Source: Mycolicibacterium komossense (lineage in GTDB: Bacteria > Actinomycetota > Actinomycetes > Mycobacteriales > Mycobacteriaceae). Taken from it: a stretch of DNA of 64,000 bases. Positions 26,342 through 35,219 of this stretch are shown one piece after another (positions within the stretch are counted from its first letter, which is position 1; every line of letters starts with the position of its first letter). The notes beneath the pieces are model-generated. The model was not told the DNA's origin and searched no databases. It saw nothing but the letters and a program-made list of their open reading frames with translations. The stretch spans positions 124,001 through 188,000 of the forward strand of contig NZ_JACKTY010000051.1 of assembly GCF_025822605.1 (NCBI RefSeq), in the 5' to 3' direction. The translations under genes were made by a program, and so were the position numbers.

Positions 26342-27171
26342 CAGCCCGCCTTCCTGTCGGATGTCATTTCGCGGCGGCGGGATGCCATCGCCTTGTCCAG
26401 CGCCGACACAGCGGCCGGCGGAGGTTCAGTAGCGGTCTGCGCGCCGGCGGCCACGACAGCGGCCGCGGTCCGCGCCTTCTTCGCCTTCGCTGCGTCGATG
26501 CGCGCCCGGGAGGCAGCGGGCGAGTAGTAGTCCTCTTTGTCCGCGAGATCAGCCATCGTTTGGGCGTTCTCGCGGCGCATCTCCTCAACCTGCGCGATCT
26601 CTTCGGACGTCATCGGGCGGCCGACATACACCTGGCGGGCCAGCTGCTCCCAAACCTGAGCGGTGAGAATGCTCTGCCGCGTCCACATTTCGTGGCCACC
26701 GTTTCGCGCGACAGACAGAGCTGACGACGGCGGCAGGCGCCGGATGTACACCCAGATTTGGCGCAGCGTCAGGTCACCGCGCCATCGATCGAGGTAGTCG
26801 ACGTTCCGGAAGGCCCGCAGGTCAGAGGCGATGTCGTCCTCGAACGCGTCGAGCCAAGCGATCAGCCGGGGGACGGCGCCGAACAGTTGCAGCCCGAACA
26901 GGCTGTCGGGCAACGGAGTCTCTTCAGGAAGCCTGGATACGCCGGCCGCGGCTGCCATAGCATCCGACAGCGAGACGATATCGCCGTACATCGGAATCGG
27001 CGCGGTCTGGCCGCCTAGCAGTTCGACGACCGCGTCGACGTAGAGCCCGCGCCGAATCAAGCCGAGCGGCCACTCTTCGAGTGCCCGTGGGATGGTGAGA
27101 TCGTGCTTGCGCCAGACGAACTGGACTAGCGGTTCGCCGAGCGCTTCGAGTCGCGCTGCATCACTGCTCAC
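26341..27171 (-). CDS. Tail assembly chaperone-like protein (upstream)
   Basis: The product has 276 residues from GTG 27171. It is helical with a conserved-looking RDALEEWPLGLI-type segment (here RALEEWPLGLI) and a long charged Ala/Lys/Glu tail. By position between tail tube and tape measure it should be the partner chaperone. The 106-base gap upstream contains an inverted repeat, CGCTTCG...CGAAGCG, without a T-tract. Confidence 0.6.
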   Translation of the reverse strand: MSSDAARLEALGEPLVQFVWRKHDLTIPRALEEWPLGLIRRGLYVDAVVELLGGQTAPIPMYGDIVSLSDAMAAAAGVSRLPEETPLPDSLFGLQLFGAVPRLIAWLDAFEDDIASDLRAFRNVDYLDRWRGDLTLRQIWVYIRRLPPSSALSVARNGGHEMWTRQSILTAQVWEQLARQVYVGRPMTSEEIAQVEEMRRENAQTMADLADKEDYYSPAASRARIDAAKAKKARTAAAVVAAGAQTATEPPPAAVSALDKAMASRRREMTSDRKAG

Positions 27172-27277
27172 CTGTCAGCATTGCTCCGCCATTTCGCTTC
27201 GGGCCGTGTCCCCGCTCCGGCCGCCAGCGAAGCGACCGTGCCGATCTACGTCAGTGCGAAAGGTAGAGCAACGCTGT

Positions 27278-27760
27278 TTACTGCGCTTGCGAGCTCTTCT
27301 GAGCCTCGGTGATCTTCGCGACGAGCTGCGGCTTCGTAAGCAGGTCACCGGCTTCCGCCGACACTGGCTCCGGGGTATTCGCGGTCACGGCGACCAGCTG
27401 CGCGACGAGTAAGTCTTTCGAGTCGCCCATCGACGGGACCCGCTTCTCCGGAGAGTGATCGGTATTGGTCGGCGGATCGCTGGCGTCAGTATCGGCCTCG
27501 GTGGTGTCTGCCTCATCCTCGGTCCGCGGGGTCGGGGCCGGGTGGATGTCTTCGTCGGCGACCTGGACGGCGGTGATCTGGCCGCGCTGCGGTGCCGTGC
27601 GTGCGACGATCGGATCCTTCTCCGCGTCGTGCTTCTCGGGGTCGAAATACTTGCCGACCTTTCGCTTCTCAACCAGGTTGGCTGCGGACGCGTCGTCGAC
27701 TTTCAGCACTTCGCCGGCCTTGCGCACTCCGGCGTCCTTCGTCAGTCTGACCAGCTTCAT
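27278..27760 (-). CDS. Structural or accessory tail-region protein
   Basis: The product has 160 residues. The N-terminal MKLVRLTKDAGVRKAGEVLKV is a small beta-barrel-like segment also seen at the start of phage head or tail accessory proteins. The centre is Asp/Thr/Pro-rich and probably disordered. The C-terminal helix (DLLTKPQLVAKITEAQ) resembles a SAP or Rho-N-type helical motif. It follows the tail tube gene. The role is unknown. Confidence 0.55.
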   Translation of the reverse strand: MKLVRLTKDAGVRKAGEVLKVDDASAANLVEKRKVGKYFDPEKHDAEKDPIVARTAPQRGQITAVQVADEDIHPAPTPRTEDEADTTEADTDASDPPTNTDHSPEKRVPSMGDSKDLLVAQLVAVTANTPEPVSAEAGDLLTKPQLVAKITEAQKSSQAQ

Positions 27761-27792
27761 GTCGAGATCTCCCGTTCAGTCAGGTAATTCGA

Positions 27793-28362
27793 TTACGCGG
27801 CGTCGCCGTGCTGCCAGATGAACAGTTCGCGCGCGCTGTTCGGGAAGATCCGCGCCGTCAGATCGGACGGTGTGTTGTCGCCCTCGACGTCCTTCTCGTT
27901 CGGAATCCACAGCCGCGCCGGGCGCTTCGTGATCTTGCGGTCGATGTAGCCGTCCGCGGTGCGCTTCTCGAACCCGAAGTACAGATGCGCCGGATCTGGA
28001 ATGACGAGCGTGGTGTCACTCGACCCCGGCCATTTGATCGACTGGACGACCGGATTATCCTCGCGGGCCTTCAGCGCCACAGTCGCCTTGAAGTCCTTCG
28101 ACGCGACCAAGATTGTGCCGTAACCCCAACCAGTGATGTCGGTTTCGCTGAACTCACGCTGCGTGTCGATACCGTCAGCGCCGACTAAGATCCCGAGGTA
28201 ACCCCACTTCACCGTCGACTGGGCGGTGGCGTCCCACGCCACAGTGGTGTCGAATGGGTCGGTTATATCGTCGGGGATGTCCGCCGGGGCGAGCACAGGC
28301 TGCTTGTAGACGAACACATCGGCCTCCGTGAAAAGCCGCACATTGCTCGGGTTGCCAGCCAT
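27793..28362 (-). CDS. Major tail tube protein
   Basis: The product has 189 residues. Its length, acidic beta-rich sequence, VGWGYG-like turn (TGWGYGTILVASKDFKAT) and LYFGFEKRT strand fit the tail tube (HK97 gpV/T4 gp19 fold) proteins of actinophages. It polymerises into the tail tube. It lies between the neck genes and the chaperones, as expected. Confidence 0.8.
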   Translation of the reverse strand: MAGNPSNVRLFTEADVFVYKQPVLAPADIPDDITDPFDTTVAWDATAQSTVKWGYLGILVGADGIDTQREFSETDITGWGYGTILVASKDFKATVALKAREDNPVVQSIKWPGSSDTTLVIPDPAHLYFGFEKRTADGYIDRKITKRPARLWIPNEKDVEGDNTPSDLTARIFPNSARELFIWQHGDAA

Positions 28363-28381
28363 GTTCGTATCTCCCTGTCGT

Positions 28382-28792
28382 TCAGGCGATGGTCTCGGTT
28401 CGGATCACCACGGGCACAGTCCCGGTTGCGAGGTCCGCGCCGGTCTCCGAATGCTGTGCATCTGTGAGCGACGTCGGACCGTTATTCCGGATTGCTGCAA
28501 GTCCTTCGGGAAGGTTAGCGAGGATGTGACCTAAGCACTTGCGAGCTATTCGGCGGCTCGTTGGGATGTCGTCCGAGCCCACCGTGATCCGAATCGTGTG
28601 CTCGGACTTCACCGGCCAATCGACCGGCCCCCCGTCGTCGGCGACCAGGACCAGCGGGCGCTTATCGGCCAGCGACCAGTCCTTCGGCCACTTGTGAGTC
28701 GCGATGCGGGGCACAGGATCTTCGTCACCGAGCAGCGCCACCAGCGCCGGCCTGATCGCGTCGACCGGCTCGCCTTGAACCCGAGTTGTCAT
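28382..28792 (-). CDS. Tail terminator / minor capsid-tail connector
   Basis: The product has 136 residues from ATG 28792, which overlaps the previous stop (ATGA). It has a compact alpha/beta pattern (AIRPALVALLGD, PLVLVADDGG, HTIRITVGSDD). Gene order (after the gp10-like protein, before the tube) marks it as a tail terminator-like protein that stops tube growth. Confidence 0.65.
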   Translation of the reverse strand: MTTRVQGEPVDAIRPALVALLGDEDPVPRIATHKWPKDWSLADKRPLVLVADDGGPVDWPVKSEHTIRITVGSDDIPTSRRIARKCLGHILANLPEGLAAIRNNGPTSLTDAQHSETGADLATGTVPVVIRTETIA

Positions 28793-29166
28793 TTCTGCTT
28801 CCGCTCCGGCAGACCTGAATAGCCACCCGAGGTGGCCTTCGCCCGCTCTTCCGCATCCGATAGACCTGTCGCGAATGCCCGCCGCCACTGACTGCGTGAC
28901 ACGAAGCCGCCGTTCTGGTTTCGCCCGGAACGCTGCCCGGCCGTCTCTCCCATCGCCTTCGTCGCTGTCCCATCGATCGCCTGCGCTTCTGCGTCCACGA
29001 CGACCGAACGCGCCTGCCGGTCGGTGACGTACTTGACCACCTGGCCGCCGGCTTTCGCCGCCGCGTCCTCGGCGATATCGTCGAGCGCCGCCGCGATCCC
29101 GCTGTCTTCCTTCAGGATCAGGCCGATGTTCTTCCGATTCGGAACGAAACCCTGCTTGCGTGCCAT
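28789..29166 (-). CDS. HK97 gp10-like neck protein
   Basis: The product has 125 residues. It begins basic, with a helical core (IAAALDDIAEDAAAKAGGQVVKYVT) and a C-terminal RRAFATGLSDAEERAKATSGG region typical of gp10-like head-tail joining proteins. It overlaps both neighbours. Confidence 0.65.
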   Translation of the reverse strand: MARKQGFVPNRKNIGLILKEDSGIAAALDDIAEDAAAKAGGQVVKYVTDRQARSVVVDAEAQAIDGTATKAMGETAGQRSGRNQNGGFVSRSQWRRAFATGLSDAEERAKATSGGYSGLPERKQK

Positions 29167-29840
29167 CAGCTGCCACCTCCGCGGTACCGGGCCAAGATCA
29201 CATCCTGATTCCGCTCGGCGTGCTGCGAGAACTCTCGCTGGACCCGCGCGAGGCAGTCACGGCCGCGGACCCGGATCCAATCGTCGTCACCGACACCACT
29301 GCCGGCGTCCAGCACGACCGTGAAGTCGGCTTGCTCTGTGGTGCCCCCGGCGCCGTACCGGGCCACGGTGTTCCCGGCGTCCACGGCGAGCGCGACGAGC
29401 TCGGTCGGTGCACCGTCCGGCAGCCGCTTGCCGTCGTCGTCCTGGCCGCCGCGCGGCGTCCACAGCACCGTCTCGGCCACGCTGCGTGCCTGTTCCTCCC
29501 GCGAGCAGAACACCCGAACATGGTGCGGCGTCTGATCGATCAGCGTCTTCTTCACGCGGGCGTCGCCGGACAGCTCGTAGACCTTGCCGTCGTGTTCGAT
29601 CGCATCCTTCGTGGTGAGAGCCATCGCATCCGTGTCGACGTCGAGCGCGCACTTCGCCGAATAGACCGCCACCGGCGGGACGCCCGACGTCTCCGAGACA
29701 CCGGTGATCGTGAACTTCACGCCGTCCTTTGTCACCAGGCGATCGGTGTAGACCGGGCGGCCGTCTACGTCGAACTCGCCGTCGACCGGATCGCGGAAGA
29801 TCAACTGGACAGTGTCGGGGCCGAGGCAGAGCGCGGGCAT
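29166..29840 (-). CDS. Head-tail joining protein
   Basis: The product has 224 residues from ATG 29840, in an ATGA overlap with the upstream connector. A beta-rich N-terminus (VQLIFRDPVDGEFDVDGRPVYTD) leads to a Thr/Val/Ala-rich middle with LWTPRGGQDDDG. Position suggests a stopper or joining protein. The family is not firmly recognised. Confidence 0.6.
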   Translation of the reverse strand: MPALCLGPDTVQLIFRDPVDGEFDVDGRPVYTDRLVTKDGVKFTITGVSETSGVPPVAVYSAKCALDVDTDAMALTTKDAIEHDGKVYELSGDARVKKTLIDQTPHHVRVFCSREEQARSVAETVLWTPRGGQDDDGKRLPDGAPTELVALAVDAGNTVARYGAGGTTEQADFTVVLDAGSGVGDDDWIRVRGRDCLARVQREFSQHAERNQDVILARYRGGGS

Positions 29841-30223
29841 CAGTAGTCGTTCACCGGGAAGCAACCGGACGCCGCCGCGCCGAGGTCCAGGCCGAGCCGG
29901 ACCCATTGCGCGTCAGTGATATCGATCGCAGCGTTCGGGTTCGCGAAGACGCGGGCCTCCGTCGAATCATCGGTCGTGATCGTCACCGACGAGTACCCGG
30001 CGAAGTCGCCGCGGCGCAATACGGCCGTGACGACTTCGTAGATGACCAGCTCGACTTCGGGGTCCGTGTCGTCGAGCGTGACACCGGCCTGCGTGAACTT
30101 GCGGCGAATCTGCTGCGACGCCGACAGCAGCAACAGGTCAGCGAGTTCGTCTTCGGCGCCGACGAGCGGCCGGAAGAGCTGAATCAGCCGGGTCTTCGTG
30201 ATGATCGGCGTGATCACCGCCAT
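29840..30223 (-). CDS. Head-tail connector (adaptor)
   Basis: The product has 127 residues. Helices (TRLIQLFRPLVGAEDELADLLLLSASQQIRRKF) followed by a central VELVIYEVVTAVLRRG helix match phage head-tail connector or adaptor proteins of the gp6/gp15 type. It should sit under the portal ring. Confidence 0.7.
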   Translation of the reverse strand: MAVITPIITKTRLIQLFRPLVGAEDELADLLLLSASQQIRRKFTQAGVTLDDTDPEVELVIYEVVTAVLRRGDFAGYSSVTITTDDSTEARVFANPNAAIDITDAQWVRLGLDLGAAASGCFPVNDY

Positions 30224-30229
30224 CGGGAA

Positions 30230-30706
30230 CTAACCTTCCGGCGGTGCGGCCGCCTGAAGCTGATCCTTCGTCATCGCCTTGGCCTGCTCCGCCGTCACCG
30301 GGGCATCCGTTCCGGCAGTGGAGGCCACGATGTACGCCTGCCAAACCTCCACCGCCGCAGCTTTCGCCGGACGCTTCGGGGCATCGGCAGGCGTTTCCGG
30401 GGGCGCGGGGGTCTCGGCCGCAGGCGGAGTGCCGTCGTCCCCGGCAGGCGTCTCGGGAACTGGATCAGCTACGGGCGGATCGGTGGCATCCAGTGCCGGT
30501 CCGTTTGGATCCCCCCCTGCGAGAACAACTTCAAGCGGGTCGGGAGTCCGCGTAGTCGGTGTCGGCGCGGTGAACACGCCCAGCTTGTCGCCGCGTTCGA
30601 TCTCATCGTCGGGCAGGTCCACTTCGTTGCCGAAGTAGCCGATCCGGAACTTGCCGTTCGTGTCCTTGTACCGCCAGATCGCGTTCCGGATTACCCGCTT
30701 CGCCAT
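30230..30706 (-). CDS. Head-region accessory protein with Pro/Thr-rich centre
   Basis: The product has 158 residues. The N-terminal 50 residues form a compact domain (VIRNAIWRYKDTNGKFRIGYFG). The middle is a Pro/Ala/Glu/Thr-rich linker. The last 35 residues are a helical motif with VEVWQAYIVASTAGTDAPVTA, reminiscent of SAP-like ends. It follows the major capsid gene. The function is unknown. Confidence 0.55.
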   Translation of the reverse strand: MAKRVIRNAIWRYKDTNGKFRIGYFGNEVDLPDDEIERGDKLGVFTAPTPTTRTPDPLEVVLAGGDPNGPALDATDPPVADPVPETPAGDDGTPPAAETPAPPETPADAPKRPAKAAAVEVWQAYIVASTAGTDAPVTAEQAKAMTKDQLQAAAPPEG

Positions 30707-30739
30707 CGTTTCTCCCGTTCGTGGATCAGGAAGAAGAAA

Positions 30740-31648
30740 TCAGCCGGCCAGGCCGGTGATCTTCTTCACGGCAAACACGTTGGTTACGCCCATGATTGGC
30801 ATGACGAACGACTGGACCCAGCTCGTCCGCTTGCCCGGCTCGCGCCAGGTCTCGGTCTGAAGCTGCTTCTCGTAGTCGAGGAAGCCGACCTGGCCGCGCT
30901 GCGCCGCGTAGGCAGTGCCCGCGGTGACCCGGTTCGACACGAAGGTCGAAACATTGGCCTTGTCGAGGATCGTCGCGGCGTTGCCGTCGTACGCGGTCTG
31001 AAGGTTGAACCATTCCTGCGGGTTCATGATCCAGACGTTGTACTCGATGCCGAGCTCTTCGACGTCGGCGGCCAGCTGTGCGCCGAGCAGATCGGCCAGT
31101 GGCCGTTCCTGCATCGGGGTTGGGGACGTGCCGCCGGTCTGGATGTCCGACCAGTCGTGGCCCGGGATCGTCGCAGCACCGCCAGCGTTGGCGATGACAT
31201 CTTCGAGGACCGCCACGGCGCGCTGATTGACCTTGCGGACAATCGTATTCGCGAGCTGCGTGGTCTGGTTGTTCAGGTGAACGATGTCGTTGCGGGTCAC
31301 CGCTTCATCGGAGACCGGGAACTTACCGCCCCAGTCTTCCGAGCGTGCAACCTTGGGTGCCAGCCGCTCCGAGCTGACCAGCGGGTACTCGTCGGTCGGC
31401 CCGCGCTCCTCGACGTCGTTCTTCAAGTACAGCTCGTTCGCTGTGACTGCGTCGTAGATGATCGCGCCGGAGGCGGTCGACGCGCCGGACTGCGAGAACA
31501 GTTCGGTCGTGATGAACCGCTGAAGGGTCAGGTCCGAGATCCGCTTCGTGATACGGCCGGGCTGCTTCAGAGCACCGTCGACGGTGAGCGTCGTGCCACT
31601 GACGGTCGGTGGTCCCAGCGGGTAGGTGACAGGCGATGCGTAGGCCAT
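30740..31648 (-). CDS. Major capsid protein (HK97 fold)
   Basis: The protein has 302 residues. An N-terminal arm of about 35 residues, a long spine-like helix (TTQLANTIVRKVNQRAVAVLEDVI) and a C-terminal RTSWVQSFVMPIMGVTNVFAVKKITG strand fit the encapsulin/HK97 major capsid family. Its neighbours are a decoration protein and a protease-scaffold on one side and neck genes on the other, which fits. Confidence 0.88.
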   Translation of the reverse strand: MAYASPVTYPLGPPTVSGTTLTVDGALKQPGRITKRISDLTLQRFITTELFSQSGASTASGAIIYDAVTANELYLKNDVEERGPTDEYPLVSSERLAPKVARSEDWGGKFPVSDEAVTRNDIVHLNNQTTQLANTIVRKVNQRAVAVLEDVIANAGGAATIPGHDWSDIQTGGTSPTPMQERPLADLLGAQLAADVEELGIEYNVWIMNPQEWFNLQTAYDGNAATILDKANVSTFVSNRVTAGTAYAAQRGQVGFLDYEKQLQTETWREPGKRTSWVQSFVMPIMGVTNVFAVKKITGLAG

Positions 31649-31664
31649 GATCAGTCAGTCCCTT

Positions 31665-32039
31665 TCAGTAAAGCGAGATCTCGGCGAGAGTCGCATCAGC
31701 GGCGCCGGTGAGGGCGTAACCGACAGCGACACCAGCGTTTTTGGTGACAGCGACACCCGCAGCCCCGACTTCGACCTCGGCGAACGCGGCGATTGCGCCG
31801 GACGCCAGGACGTGAACGACGCGGTCCTTGCCGCGGGCAACGCCGACTTTGTCACCGGCTGCGGCGTCGTACTTCGACACGCCGCAGGCCCGGCCGGCGG
31901 CGGTCGCGTGGGCAACCGCGATGTTGCCGTTCGTCCGGTTTCCGGTGATCTTCAGGAACCGGCAACCGGTGACGGCAGAACTTGCTCGGCCGGTGAGGTC
32001 TCGGCCTGGCGAGTAGACGTCGAGCATTTCGTTAGCCAT
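31665..32039 (-). CDS. Capsid decoration protein (DUF2190-like)
   Basis: The product has 124 residues. Ala/Gly/Val-rich beta sequence with the AHATAAGRACGVSKYDAAAGDKVGV segment fits the DUF2190 / lambda gpD-like head decoration family. It lies between protease and capsid genes, a common order. Confidence 0.7.
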   Translation of the reverse strand: MANEMLDVYSPGRDLTGRASSAVTGCRFLKITGNRTNGNIAVAHATAAGRACGVSKYDAAAGDKVGVARGKDRVVHVLASGAIAAFAEVEVGAAGVAVTKNAGVAVGYALTGAADATLAEISLY

Positions 32040-32072
32040 TGGCTTGTGTCCCTTCGGGTCCGGATGCCTGAG

Positions 32073-33458
32073 TTACTTGGTCGACGGTTCGAGCGGTGCC
32101 GAATCAAACCAGCCGAGGCCGTCTGGCGCGCTCATCTCGGCGCCGGGATCCGGGTTCTGGCCGTGGCCCTGTTCCTGGACGGGGAACACCGCTTCGGCGT
32201 TCTTCAGCGCCTCGATGTACTCCGCGCGGGCGGCGCCGGTCAGGTTCTTTTCCCACTTCGCGCGGGATGCCGGGGCGATCTTGCCGGTCCGGATCGCGTC
32301 GTCGAGCATCTGTGCATCCGCCTGCGCCTGGATCGCCGCGAATGCTTCGGATCCCCGCTGCGACTGCGCCTTCACCGCTTCCAGGGTCTCGGTGTCGACG
32401 ACCGCGAAGCCGAACTTCTTCAGCGTCGCCGACGCTGCGGCCAGCTCGCCAGCCTCGACCGGGTCGGGTTCACCCGCCGGATCCGCCGGAGACTCTTCCT
32501 CGGTGGCGAGCGCCGCTTCCAGCGCGGCCGCGAACGCGTCGTCGTCGAGTTCCACGTCCAGGCCGTGCTTCTCGGCGAGCTGTTCCTTCAGAGTTGCCAC
32601 GGGGGCTCCCTTCGTAGAGCGGTCAGCCGGTACGGCTTGGTTCCGGATCCGGATCGCCGGTGGTGGTGCTTCGCTCCGCCCGGCATAGTTGAAGACGGTG
32701 AGATCGAAACGATTCTTGAGCGATTCCGTTTCGTCCGCTTCGGAACTGTCGTCGGCCGGCTCGATGATGGTGTCGGCGAGACCGTTGGTAATCATTTCCT
32801 CGGCCGTAAACCAGGTCTCGTTCTTCATCAGCTTGAGCCAGTCTTTGACCGATCCGCCGGCCCGGTCGGCGTACACCGAGGCGATCGATTCGTTGTGCCG
32901 GATCAGCAGGTCGTGCATTTCCTGCATGTCCGAGGCGTTGCCCGAAACGTAGCCCCACGCTTCGTGGATCATCATCTCGGCGTACTTCGATGTCTGGATC
33001 TCGTCACCGGCCATCGCGATAAAACTCGCTGCGCTGGCGGCCATTCCGTCGATGCGGGTGATGATGTTGGCGGGGTGCCGCTTCAACGCGTTCATGATCG
33101 CGATGCCGTCGAAGACGATGCCGCCCGGGCTGTTGATGCCGACGACGATCTCGTCGACTTCCAGTTCGTTCAGTGCGTTCGCGAAGTCACCGGCGCTGAC
33201 ACCCCACGGATCGATGATGTCGTAGATCAGGATCTCGGCCGACGTCTTCGTCTTGCCCGCGGCATTGACGGTGGTCGGTTTCTGGATCCGGAACCACTCG
33301 ATAGGATCGGCGTCTGCTGCGATGCCGAGTGCTGCGCGGGCCGATCGACGCTGAGACTCGTTGAGCCGCATGACCGGAGGCGCAGCGTTGAACGTCGGTA
33401 GTTGCAGGAAATGCGTCAGCCCGGACAGTGCGATCTGCCGGTCGCGATCAAGATTCAT
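32073..33458 (-). CDS. ClpP-type prohead protease fused to a scaffold-like C-terminus
   Basis: The protein has 461 residues. Residues about 75-255 are a ClpP/SppA-like serine protease: VGINSPGG, nucleophile Ser142 in GMAASAAS and catalytic His165 in MIHEAWG. The C-terminal 200 residues are acidic and helical and probably act as the scaffold cleaved during maturation. The first 20 residues (DRQIALSGLTHFLQL) closely resemble an internal portal segment (DKQIALAGLAHFLNL), an apparent short duplication. The start overlaps the portal stop (ATGA). Confidence 0.88.
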   Translation of the reverse strand: MNLDRDRQIALSGLTHFLQLPTFNAAPPVMRLNESQRRSARAALGIAADADPIEWFRIQKPTTVNAAGKTKTSAEILIYDIIDPWGVSAGDFANALNELEVDEIVVGINSPGGIVFDGIAIMNALKRHPANIITRIDGMAASAASFIAMAGDEIQTSKYAEMMIHEAWGYVSGNASDMQEMHDLLIRHNESIASVYADRAGGSVKDWLKLMKNETWFTAEEMITNGLADTIIEPADDSSEADETESLKNRFDLTVFNYAGRSEAPPPAIRIRNQAVPADRSTKGAPVATLKEQLAEKHGLDVELDDDAFAAALEAALATEEESPADPAGEPDPVEAGELAAASATLKKFGFAVVDTETLEAVKAQSQRGSEAFAAIQAQADAQMLDDAIRTGKIAPASRAKWEKNLTGAARAEYIEALKNAEAVFPVQEQGHGQNPDPGAEMSAPDGLGWFDSAPLEPSTK

Positions 33459-34882
33459 CAGAACAACACTCCCTGTCCGGTCAGCGTCATCTTCCCGAGA
33501 TCAGCTTTCGTCTGCTTGCGAGCACTGTTCGAGGACTCGGCCGCGGGATCATTCGCGGGTTCATCCGCCGGGGCCGGGGCGGGCGGCTTGTAGTTCGGAT
33601 CGAGGGCCGGGGCGCCGAGCTGCTGGCGGATGAACGCCTTCAGCGCCGCGTCCGGATCGAGCAGTCCGGCCTGGACGAGCAGTGCCAGCGCGGAAGCTGT
33701 TGCGTCTTGCCGGGAACCGATCTCGTCGCACACGATCAGCGGGGCGCCGGCGTCGATCCCGTAGTTTGAATCGATCAGATCCTCGATAACGTGCTGATTC
33801 GTGATGTCGGCGATGTCGTCGGCGATCGACTGCACCGACTGGACGAACACGTCGGCCTGGACGCTGGCGAGCGCATACGATCCACCCCGATCGAGGTTCA
33901 GGAAGTGCGCCAGTCCGGCGAGCGCGATCTGTTTGTCGTGATACTCGATCGCCTGCTGCATGTCCGGCAAATTGCCCTGCACGCCGAGGATTTCGAGCTT
34001 CGCCCCGGCTGGGAACGCGGCGCCGGCCGACATGCCGCCCCGGAACCGAGTCGCGATCTGCTCGTATTCCTTAATCCGGGTCACGGCCTGCGACCCGTTG
34101 GTGTCCTTCTCGTTCAGGTAGGCGACCGGGACACCGATACCGTTCCGGCGAGCCGCAGCCGCCTGGATCCGCATCAGCTCGTCCTTCAGCAGCCAGTGCT
34201 TGTAGCTCGGCCGCAGCAGCGAAGTCCCAATCCACACACCAGGTTCCGGCTCGTTGCGGTAGACCACCAGCCGCGACACATCGATGAGCGTCGGAGACAG
34301 ACGCAGCGGGCCACTCATCGGCTCGTCCTGCACGATCGACAACAGCCCACCATCGCGCGCCACGTTGAACCCGCTGATCGTGAACTGCGGACGCGGAGCG
34401 AGCTTCCGGAGGTGAAACAGCCCGTTGAACGGGCCGCCGGTGTCGTCGTAGCGGTAGACCTGCTCGAAGACAGCGTGCCCGTAACGCAAGCACGACAGCG
34501 TGTCTCGCAGGTGCGACTTCCAACTGAACCGATCGCGCTGCCTCGGGACCGGCTTATCGCCGCCGCCGTCGCCGCGGATCGGCAGGCCGAGATCGTTCGC
34601 AATGTGCGCGACGACGCGGTCCTCGGCGCCGTTCGGGTCTATCCGCCACTGCGTTCGCCGGATTGGCAGGCCGATCGCCGACAGCAGCGACCAGCAGCGG
34701 GCGTCCTCGCGTGGCATCCGCGAGTAGGTGATCAGCGACAGCGGCCACTTCAGATCCGGTACCTGCTCGGTGAGTTCCCACCACCACATGTCCGGAACCG
34801 AGCCCGGCATCCACGAAGCGGGGTCGGTGGCGGACGGGTTGATGTACCCGATCTCAGTCGTCAGTGCAGCCGGCCGCGCCAT
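33458..34882 (-). CDS. Portal protein (DUF935 / Mu gp29-like)
   Basis: The protein has 474 residues and forms the dodecameric DNA channel. The N-terminal WWELTEQVPDLKWPLSLITYSRMPREDARCWSLL region is split here only for description; with IGLPIRRTQWRIDP, RYGHAVFEQVYR and the QIALAGLAHFLNL helix it fits the DUF935 portals. The C-terminus is Pro/Ala/Asp-rich. Its ATG is 94 bases from the divergent toxin gene start, with two operator-like palindromes between them. Confidence 0.85.
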   Translation of the reverse strand: MARPAALTTEIGYINPSATDPASWMPGSVPDMWWWELTEQVPDLKWPLSLITYSRMPREDARCWSLLSAIGLPIRRTQWRIDPNGAEDRVVAHIANDLGLPIRGDGGGDKPVPRQRDRFSWKSHLRDTLSCLRYGHAVFEQVYRYDDTGGPFNGLFHLRKLAPRPQFTISGFNVARDGGLLSIVQDEPMSGPLRLSPTLIDVSRLVVYRNEPEPGVWIGTSLLRPSYKHWLLKDELMRIQAAAARRNGIGVPVAYLNEKDTNGSQAVTRIKEYEQIATRFRGGMSAGAAFPAGAKLEILGVQGNLPDMQQAIEYHDKQIALAGLAHFLNLDRGGSYALASVQADVFVQSVQSIADDIADITNQHVIEDLIDSNYGIDAGAPLIVCDEIGSRQDATASALALLVQAGLLDPDAALKAFIRQQLGAPALDPNYKPPAPAPADEPANDPAAESSNSARKQTKADLGKMTLTGQGVLF

Positions 34883-34923
34883 GCCCGCCAGTTTCGCGGA
34901 GATGGCTTTTCAACACCGGCGAG

Positions 34924-34973
34924 CTATGTCAACGAACCATTGACATAGCGTCACTGTCAACGTATCATTGACA
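34924..34973 (+). promoter_or_regulatory. Promoter embedded in two operator palindromes, toxin-antitoxin operon
   Basis: Two related palindromes lie in tandem: CTATGTCAA-N7-TTGACATAG (34924-34948) and TGTCAA-N7-TTGACA (34955-34973). The first supplies a -35 box TTGACA (34940-34945). After exactly 17 bases comes TATCAT (34963-34968) as -10. Seven bases later is the ATG at 34976, so the mRNA is probably leaderless. Protein bound at either palindrome would block the promoter, the usual layout for toxin-antitoxin autoregulation. Confidence 0.75.
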
Positions 34974-34975
34974 CT

Positions 34976-35206
34976 ATGCAGATCACGGCCAGCGCCCGCA
35001 AGCACGGCGTCGAAGACGCCGACATGCTGCACGCGGTCGAGTTCGCGATCCGCATCATCGAACAGGAATACGACGGCGACATCCGCCAGCTCATCATCGG
35101 CGCGGACACCACCGGCCGCCTGCTCGAAATCGTTGTGGTGAGCGACGAACCCGCCCGCCTCATCCATGCCGATGTCCTCCGCCCGAAGTTCTACGACTAC
35201 CTGTGA
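34976..35206 (+). CDS. Putative toxin, BrnT/RelE-like small protein
   Basis: The product has 76 residues (MQITASARKHGV...; LIIGADTTGRLLEIVVV; ARLIHADVLRPKFYDYL). The order (N-terminal ITxSARKHGV helix, a central strand pair with GxDxxGRLLE, a C-terminal HA..lR.kfydyl) resembles BrnT/RelE-fold mRNA-interfering toxins. An HTH gene follows 13 bases later. It is transcribed against the surrounding structural genes from its own promoter. The toxin role is inferred from fold-like pattern and context. Confidence 0.6.
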   Translation: MQITASARKHGVEDADMLHAVEFAIRIIEQEYDGDIRQLIIGADTTGRLLEIVVVSDEPARLIHADVLRPKFYDYL

Positions 35207-35219
35207 AGGGGTGATGACC

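Noticed and set aside
27172..27277. Hairpin CGCTTCG...CGAAGCG as a rho-independent terminator
   Set aside because: There is no T-run after the stem in either direction and tail genes continue downstream.
29729..31711. A 660-residue plus-strand frame opposite capsid and neck genes
   Set aside because: It covers several overlapping real genes, and its Arg-rich composition without domains marks it as a shadow frame.
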